From an uncultured Lachnospiraceae bacterium (lineage in GTDB: Bacteria; Bacillota; Clostridia; Lachnospirales; Lachnospiraceae), in the NCBI GenBank assembly GCA_900550285.1, contig URRW01000046.1, positions 1 to 10,441 of the forward strand: DNA of 10,441 nucleotides. Direction: 5' to 3'. The notes under the pieces are model-generated. The model was given only the letters and a program-made list of their open reading frames with translations, searched no databases and was not told the DNA's origin. Below, piece by piece: positions 6,839 through 10,441 of this stretch. The translations under genes were made by a program, and so were the position numbers. Numbering within the stretch: the first letter of the stretch is position 1; every line of letters begins with the position of its first letter.

Positions 6839-7327
6839 ATGAAAAAAATATATTCTGTGCTGGTAGAAAACCGCTCCGGCGTGCTCTGCAAGGTGGCGGG
6901 GCTGTTTTCAAGAAGGGCGTTTAATATCGAGAGCCTCGTAGTCGGGGAGACGGACGATCCGACGGTTTCCTGCATGACGATCGTTTCCGAGGGCGACGAG
7001 CATACGCTGGAACAGATCGCCAAGCAGCTCAACAAAAAGCTGGACATCATTAAGGTTAAAACCTTTCGGGCACAGGCGGGGATCAGCAGGGAGCTTGTGC
7101 TTGTCAAAGTAAAATATGACCGCGAAAGCCGCCGGGACATCATGGAGATCTGCGGGATCTTAAAGGCGCAGATCGTGGATATGAGCCGGAATCAGATGAT
7201 GATCCAGATGTGCGATGAACCGGAGAGGATCGGGCTTCTTTTAAAAATGCTGGGCAGCAGGAATATTGTGGAGGTGGCGCGCACCGGGACGGTGGCGCTG
7301 CAGAAATGCTGCGACGGGAAAGAATGA
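6839..7327 (+). CDS. ilvN: Acetolactate synthase small (regulatory) subunit, divergent copy
   Basis: The 162-residue ACT-domain protein should bind and activate IlvB and give feedback inhibition by valine. The N-terminal ACT domain (about 4-75) has the family pattern SVLVENRSGVL...GLFSRRAFNIESL. Asn11, Gly14 and Asn29, positions tied to valine binding in Escherichia coli IlvH, are present, but the usual Gly27 is Ala. A C-terminal ACT-like domain follows (about 80-155), ending IVEVARTGTVALQ. It lacks the GLSRG-type ending common in the family, which the second copy has as GLTRG. The gene lies 15 nt after ilvB with GGGAGG (6825-6830) 8 nt before the ATG, so it is translated as part of the metH-ilvB unit. 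It ends in two consecutive in-frame TGA codons, and the -35 of the next promoter begins right after them. Confidence 0.92.
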   Translation: MKKIYSVLVENRSGVLCKVAGLFSRRAFNIESLVVGETDDPTVSCMTIVSEGDEHTLEQIAKQLNKKLDIIKVKTFRAQAGISRELVLVKVKYDRESRRDIMEICGILKAQIVDMSRNQMMIQMCDEPERIGLLLKMLGSRNIVEVARTGTVALQKCCDGKE

Positions 7328-7330
7328 TGA

Positions 7331-7359
7331 TTGACACCGGGGTAAAACATTGCTATGAT
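7331..7359 (+). promoter_or_regulatory. Strong sigma-A promoter for second ilvN and ilvC
   Basis: A perfect TTGACA (7331-7336) is followed after 17 nt by TATGAT (7354-7359), itself preceded by TGC (7351-7353) as an extended -10. Transcription from about 7366 would leave a leader of about 44 nt carrying a hairpin (CCGCAC 7378-7383 with GTGCGG 7388-7393) just before the ribosome binding site. This is the best promoter in the window and makes ilvN2-ilvC able to act apart from metH-ilvB-ilvN. Confidence 0.82.
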
Positions 7360-7377
7360 AGTGTGTGAAAGTGAAAT

Positions 7378-7393
7378 CCGCACAGCCGTGCGG
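7378..7393 (+). promoter_or_regulatory. Leader hairpin before the second ilvN
   Basis: CCGCAC (7378-7383) pairs with GTGCGG (7388-7393) around a four-base loop AGCC. The stem ends 6 nt before the GGAGG at 7400-7404, close enough to affect ribosome access. There is no T-run, so it is not a terminator. Whether it has a regulatory role is unknown. Confidence 0.4.
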
Positions 7394-7409
7394 GAGGATG
7401 GAGGTCGGG

Positions 7410-7928
7410 ATGCATAAAAAAGCGTTTCAGTTGATCGTAGACAATACCTCCGGCGTGTTGAGCCGGATTTCCGGGCTGTTTTCGCGGCGCGGCTATAATA
7501 TTGAAAGCATTACGGCAGGCGTGACGGCGGATCCGCGTTTTACGCGCATTACGATCGTTGCCAGCGGGGACGACGAGATTTTGGATCAGATCGAGAAGCA
7601 GGTCGGCAAGCTGGTGGACGTCAGGGACATCCGGGAGCTTGAGCCGGAGAGCAGCGTATTTCGGGAGCTTGCGCTGATCAAGGTAAAAGCCGGCGCGCAG
7701 GAGCGGCAGGGCATCATGGCGGTGGCAAACGTATTCCGCGCAAAGATCGTCGATGTGGGAGCGGAAAACCTGATCATCGAGCTGACCGGCTCGCAGAGCA
7801 AGCTGGAAGCATTTTTAAAGCTTTTGGACGGCTATGAGATTTTGGAGCTGGCGCGGACGGGCATTGCGGGTCTGACCCGCGGCGTGGACCGGCTGGTGCA
7901 TATCGACGAGGACGAGGGCAGCTTTTAA
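7410..7928 (+). CDS. ilvN: Acetolactate synthase small (regulatory) subunit, second copy
   Basis: This 172-residue ACT protein is closer to the family norm than the copy just upstream. The N-terminal ACT domain (about 5-78) has LIVDNTSGVLSRISGLFSRRGYNIESI with Asn12, Gly15 and Asn30 at the valine-site positions. The C-terminal domain (about 84-160) ends ILELARTGIAGLTRGV, followed by an acidic tail HIDEDEGSF. The ATG at 7410 has GGAGG (7400-7404) 5 nt before it; the in-frame ATG at 7398 has its only ribosome site directly abutting. It is the first gene of a unit from the strong promoter at 7331, with ilvC 116 nt downstream. It may regulate the same IlvB as the first copy, or another catalytic subunit encoded elsewhere; the sequence does not settle this. 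Confidence 0.94.
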   Translation: MHKKAFQLIVDNTSGVLSRISGLFSRRGYNIESITAGVTADPRFTRITIVASGDDEILDQIEKQVGKLVDVRDIRELEPESSVFRELALIKVKAGAQERQGIMAVANVFRAKIVDVGAENLIIELTGSQSKLEAFLKLLDGYEILELARTGIAGLTRGVDRLVHIDEDEGSF

Positions 7929-8044
7929 CGCCCCGGATTTTGGGACTGCTGATTGGGAGAATTCCCGTTTACATATGGATGCCGCAGATGACATCCGCAG
8001 CTTTTGGGAAGCTGCAGGCAGAAAAATATATGGAGGAAACCATT
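7929..8044 (+). other. ilvN2-ilvC intergenic leader with hairpin
   Basis: The 116-nt gap has no terminator. It contains a 7-bp stem, GCAGCTT (7997-8003) with AAGCTGC (8009-8015), around a 5-nt loop, and the GGAGG of ilvC at 8032-8036. The reading frame of ilvC is open back to 7940, but this upstream part matches nothing in the family. I see no convincing promoter, so ilvC most likely reads through from ilvN2. The hairpin may be a processing or stability element. Confidence 0.35.
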
Positions 8045-9070
8045 ATGGCAAACACAGCAAGGATCTTTTATCAGGAAGACTGCAACCTTTCTTTACTGGA
8101 GGGCAAAACGATCGCGGTGATCGGCTACGGCAGTCAGGGACATGCGCATGCGCTCAACGCAAAGGAATCGGGCTGCCATGTGATCATCGGCCTGTACGAA
8201 GGCTCAAAATCCTGGGCAAAGGCAGAGGCGCAGGGCTTTGAAGTATATACGGCGGCAGAGGCTGCCAGAAAAGCGGACATCATCATGATCCTGATCAATG
8301 ATGAGCTGCAGGCGGATATGTACAAAAAAGACATCGAGCCGAATTTGGAGCCCGGAAACATGCTGATGTTTGCCCATGGCTTTAATATCCACTTCGGCTG
8401 CATCAAGCCTCCCAAGGATGTGGACGTAACGATGATCGCCCCCAAGGGCCCCGGCCATACGGTGCGCTCCGAATATCAGGCGGGCAAGGGCGTTCCCTGT
8501 CTCGTTGCGGTAGAGCAGGACGCCACAGGAAAAGCGCTGGACATCGCGCTGGCATATTCCCTTGCCATCGGCGGTGCAAGAGCGGGCGTTTTGGAAACCA
8601 CGTTCCGCACAGAGACGGAAACAGACCTTTTCGGGGAACAGGCAGTTTTGTGCGGCGGCGTGTGCGCGCTGATGCAGGCGGGCTTTGAGACGCTGGTAGA
8701 AGCCGGATACGACCCGAGAAACGCATATTTTGAATGTATCCATGAGATGAAGCTGATCGTTGACCTGATCTATCAGTCCGGTTTTGCGGGCATGAGATAT
8801 TCCATTTCCAACACCGCAGAATACGGCGACTATATTACCGGCCCCAAGATCATCACGGAAGATACGAAGAAAGCGATGAAAAAGATCCTGTCCGACATTC
8901 AGGACGGCACTTTTGCAAAGGAATTTTTGCTCGACATGAGCCCGGCGGGACGTCAGGTTCATTTTCAGGCGATGAGAAAGCTGGCGGCAGAGCATCCGTC
9001 CGAGAAGATCGGCGAAGAGATCCGCAAGCTTTACAGCTGGAACGGCGAAGACAAACTGATCAACAACTAA
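8045..9070 (+). CDS. ilvC: Ketol-acid reductoisomerase, class I
   Basis: The 341-residue enzyme carries out the Mg-dependent alkyl migration and NAD(P)H reduction of acetolactate and acetohydroxybutyrate, the second step of branched-chain amino acid synthesis. Length fits the short class I form. The N-terminal Rossmann domain has GYGSQGHAHA (27-36), catalytic His111 in AHGFNIHFG, and APKGPGHTVR (132-141). The C-terminal knotted helical domain has the metal ligands Asp194 and Glu198 (DLFGEQ), Glu230 and Glu234 (ECIHEMK), and substrate-site Ser255. The cofactor loop after the second strand reads GLYEGSKSW (49-57), where NADPH enzymes usually have an arginine at the position of Tyr51; this may shift preference toward NADH. 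The ATG at 8045 has GGAGG 8 nt upstream (8032-8036) and matches the family start. The stop codon directly abuts the terminator. Confidence 0.96.
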   Translation: MANTARIFYQEDCNLSLLEGKTIAVIGYGSQGHAHALNAKESGCHVIIGLYEGSKSWAKAEAQGFEVYTAAEAARKADIIMILINDELQADMYKKDIEPNLEPGNMLMFAHGFNIHFGCIKPPKDVDVTMIAPKGPGHTVRSEYQAGKGVPCLVAVEQDATGKALDIALAYSLAIGGARAGVLETTFRTETETDLFGEQAVLCGGVCALMQAGFETLVEAGYDPRNAYFECIHEMKLIVDLIYQSGFAGMRYSISNTAEYGDYITGPKIITEDTKKAMKKILSDIQDGTFAKEFLLDMSPAGRQVHFQAMRKLAAEHPSEKIGEEIRKLYSWNGEDKLINN

Positions 9071-9106
9071 GCCAAAAAAGAGAACCGCAAGGTTCTCTTT
9101 TTTGGC
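9071..9106. terminator. Strong intrinsic terminator after ilvC
   Basis: A perfect 16-bp inverted repeat: GCCAAAAAAGAGAACC (9071-9086) and GGTTCTCTTTTTTGGC (9091-9106) around a GCAA tetraloop. AGAGAACC-GCAA-GGTTCTCT followed by six Ts is a classic terminator on the + strand, and the A-run before the stem gives the same on the minus strand. It begins one base after the ilvC stop. Confidence 0.9.
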
Positions 9107-9244
9107 GCTACCCTTGAATTCTGAAAGAATTCAAGGGTTTCTATTTTTGGCGCTACTACTGAATTCTAAAAGAATTCAGTAGTTTCAATTTTGAACGCTA
9201 CTTTTGAATTCTGAAAGAATTCAAGGTTTTCAATTTTGAGCGCT
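9106..9244 (+). repeat. Three tandem 45-bp units, each an 11-bp hairpin with T-rich tail
   Basis: Units at 9106-9150, 9151-9195 and 9196-9240 have an exact 45-bp period, each starting CGCTAC, with a last CGCT at 9241-9244. Unit 1 pairs CCCTTGAATTC (9111-9121) with 9127-9137; unit 2 pairs CTACTGAATTC (9156-9166) with 9172-9182; unit 3 pairs CTTTTGAATTC (9201-9211) with 9217-9227 using two G-U pairs and one end mismatch. Loops are TGAAA, TAAAA and TGAAA. A T-rich tail (TTTC(T/A)ATTTT) follows each stem. The core GAATTC occurs six times. The units resemble weak terminators in series and contain no coding signal. Confidence 0.92.
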
Positions 9245-9259
9245 GCCCCACGCTTTTAT

Positions 9260-9289
9260 TTGACGAAGCTCCCATACAGATGATATACT
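9260..9289 (+). promoter_or_regulatory. Promoter for the acetyltransferase gene
   Basis: TTGACG (9260-9265), an 18-nt spacer, then TATACT (9284-9289) preceded by TGA (9281-9283) as an extended -10. Transcription would start near 9296, after the hairpin array, leaving a leader of about 58 nt. This makes the acetyltransferase and the following gene independent of the ilv unit. Confidence 0.68.
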
Positions 9290-9354
9290 GACCGAAATAT
9301 TATTTTGAATTTCATCCGCGGCAAAGGCTTAAAGGGATGGGAAGAAGGAAACAC

Positions 9355-9954
9355 ATGAAAAAAATCGGGGATCGTTTAACAGACGGCGCGCTTGTCATCC
9401 GTACCGCATCGCCAAAGGATGCGGAGGCTTTGCAAAACATCTATGCGCCCTATGTGGAAAAAACTGCGGTAACATTTGAATATGAAGCGCCTTCCGTGGA
9501 AGAATTTGCAGGGCGCATCGAACGGACGCTGCAAAAATATCCCTATCTGGCGGCAGCGCTGGACGGCGGGATCGTGGGATATGCCTATGCGGGCGCCTTC
9601 CATGAGCGGGCTGCCTACGACTGGGCGGTGGAAACCTCGATCTATGTGCGGGAGGACAAAAAAGGCGCCGGGATCGGCAGGGCGCTTTATGAGGCGCTGG
9701 AACAGGCGCTTTTGCGGCAGAATATCCTGAACGCAAACGCCTGCATCGCATATCCGGCGCAGGAGGATAAGTATCTGACAAAGGACAGCGTTTTGTTCCA
9801 TGAGAGGATGGGATACCGCATGGTCGGGAAATTCCAAAAATGCGGCTATAAATTCGGGCGGTGGTACGATATGGTCTGGATGGAGAAGCATTTAAAAAGC
9901 CATCCGGAAAATCCGGAAAGGGTCATATGGTTCCCGGAAGCCGATATGCGATAA
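9355..9954 (+). CDS. GNAT acetyltransferase, phosphinothricin/methionine-sulfoximine type
   Basis: The 199-residue cytoplasmic protein resembles the Pat/Bar/MnaT (YncA) branch of acetyl-CoA-dependent N-acetyltransferases, which acetylate phosphinothricin, methionine sulfoximine or related amino acids. The N-terminal part LVIRTASPKDAEALQNIYAPYVEKTAVTFE (about 14-43) is typical. The acceptor-side block AYDWAVETSIYV is followed by the acetyl-CoA loop KKGAGIGRAL (about 101-110). LFHERMGYRMVGKFQKCGYKFGRWYDMVWMEK closes the fold. A short tail (about 185-199) is extra. The true substrate cannot be told from sequence; many such proteins are housekeeping detoxifiers. The ATG at 9355 has AAGGA (9345-9349) 5 nt upstream; an in-frame ATG at 9337 would add six residues and is less well placed. 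The next gene starts 21 nt after the stop. Confidence 0.88.
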   Translation: MKKIGDRLTDGALVIRTASPKDAEALQNIYAPYVEKTAVTFEYEAPSVEEFAGRIERTLQKYPYLAAALDGGIVGYAYAGAFHERAAYDWAVETSIYVREDKKGAGIGRALYEALEQALLRQNILNANACIAYPAQEDKYLTKDSVLFHERMGYRMVGKFQKCGYKFGRWYDMVWMEKHLKSHPENPERVIWFPEADMR

Positions 9955-9975
9955 AGGGATGGAAAAGGAGTATCT

Positions 9976-10441
9976 ATGGAAAACCAGTTTATCAGAACGC
10001 AGCTTTTGCTCGGTGAAGCCGGAATGCAAAGGCTGGCAAAGGCAAGGGTGGCAGTGTTCGGCATCGGCGGCGTCGGCGGCCACACAGCAGAGGCGCTGGC
10101 AAGAAGCGGCGTAGGGACGCTGGATCTGATCGACAACGATACGGTATGCGTAAGCAATTTAAACCGTCAGATCATTGCGACTTACGAGACGATCGGAATG
10201 GACAAGACGGATGCGGCAAAGGAGCGGATCCGGCAGATTTCGCCGGGTACGGCAGTGAACGTCCACAAGACATTTTTTCTGCCGGAGACGGCGGATCAGT
10301 TCGATTTTTCCTGCTATGATTATGTGGTGGACGCGATCGACACGGTAACAGGAAAGCTGGAGATCATTTTGCGGGCGCAGGCGGCGGGTGTGCCCGTCAT
10401 CAGCTGCATGGGAGCCGGGAACAAGCTGGATGCGACGGCTT
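9976..10441 (+). CDS. tcdA: ThiF/E1-like dehydratase TcdA (tRNA t6A cyclisation), 3' end outside window
   Basis: The first 155 residues of an E1-like adenylating enzyme, matching TcdA (CsdL/YgdL), which uses ATP to cyclise N6-threonylcarbamoyladenosine at position 37 of tRNAs. Visible features are the opening MENQFIRTQLLLGEAGMQRL, the nucleotide loop VFGIGGVGGH (27-36), DLIDNDTV with conserved Asp (50-57), the NLNRQ signature (61-65), and VDAIDTVTGK (about 117-126). Start: ATG after AAGGAG (9965-9970) with 5-nt spacing. It is probably co-transcribed with the acetyltransferase. The gene runs off the window, so the C-terminal part that separates TcdA from other ThiF-like proteins is not seen. 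Confidence 0.85.
   Translation, partial: MENQFIRTQLLLGEAGMQRLAKARVAVFGIGGVGGHTAEALARSGVGTLDLIDNDTVCVSNLNRQIIATYETIGMDKTDAAKERIRQISPGTAVNVHKTFFLPETADQFDFSCYDYVVDAIDTVTGKLEIILRAQAAGVPVISCMGAGNKLDATA

Noticed and set aside
8204..8995. Long open frame antisense to ilvC
   Set aside because: Composition is typical of a shadow frame, and ilvC on the other strand retains all catalytic residues over the same region.
9106..9244. CRISPR array
   Set aside because: The units are near-identical over their full 45 bp with no unique spacers, each is internally palindromic, and no cas genes are present.
9337..9354. Longer start for the acetyltransferase at ATG 9337
   Set aside because: The purine-rich AAAGGG abuts this ATG with no spacing, whereas ATG 9355 has AAGGA at 5 nt. 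The six added residues resemble nothing.

Overview
The window looks like chromosomal core-metabolism DNA from an anaerobic, fairly GC-rich Clostridia bacterium, most likely of the Lachnospiraceae. The basis is protein style (a DarA-type c-di-AMP receptor, an A-type flavodiiron protein, a MetH without its reactivation domain), strong GGAGG ribosome binding sites before nearly every gene, and consensus sigma-A promoters. This taxonomic call is inference. I see no phage, transposon, CRISPR, rRNA or tRNA signal.

Layout. Left edge to 580: a 5' stretch of uncertain coding status, then darA (cyclic-di-AMP receptor) on the + strand. A 15-bp hairpin at 610-643 separates it from a convergent minus-strand pair: fprA (flavodiiron protein, O2/NO detoxification) followed by a small lipoprotein gene. 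A 181-bp divergent region (2429-2609) holds promoters for fprA and, on the + strand, metH, plus a 14-bp perfect palindrome. Then comes a long + strand run: metH (B12-dependent methionine synthase), ilvB (acetohydroxyacid synthase catalytic subunit), a first ilvN-type regulatory subunit, a near-consensus promoter, a second ilvN-type subunit, and ilvC (ketol-acid reductoisomerase). ilvC ends at a strong terminator, followed at once by three 45-bp tandem units that each form a hairpin. A separate promoter then drives a GNAT acetyltransferase and the start of a TcdA/ThiF-like gene cut by the window edge.

How the genes work together. IlvB plus a regulatory subunit makes acetolactate or acetohydroxybutyrate, and IlvC reduces and isomerises these toward valine, leucine and isoleucine. 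MetH supplies methionine from homocysteine and a methylfolate. The metH-ilvB-ilvN unit and the ilvN-ilvC unit can be expressed separately because of the internal promoter.

Most of the window is ordinary metabolism, and I did not find a convincing new multi-gene system. The points most worth a second look are the covarying 45-bp hairpin array after ilvC, the two ilvN-type genes split by a strong promoter, the unusual substrate-site residues of IlvB (Trp to Tyr at 473), the altered cofactor loop of IlvC (Tyr-Glu in place of the usual Arg), and the 14-bp palindrome between fprA and metH.
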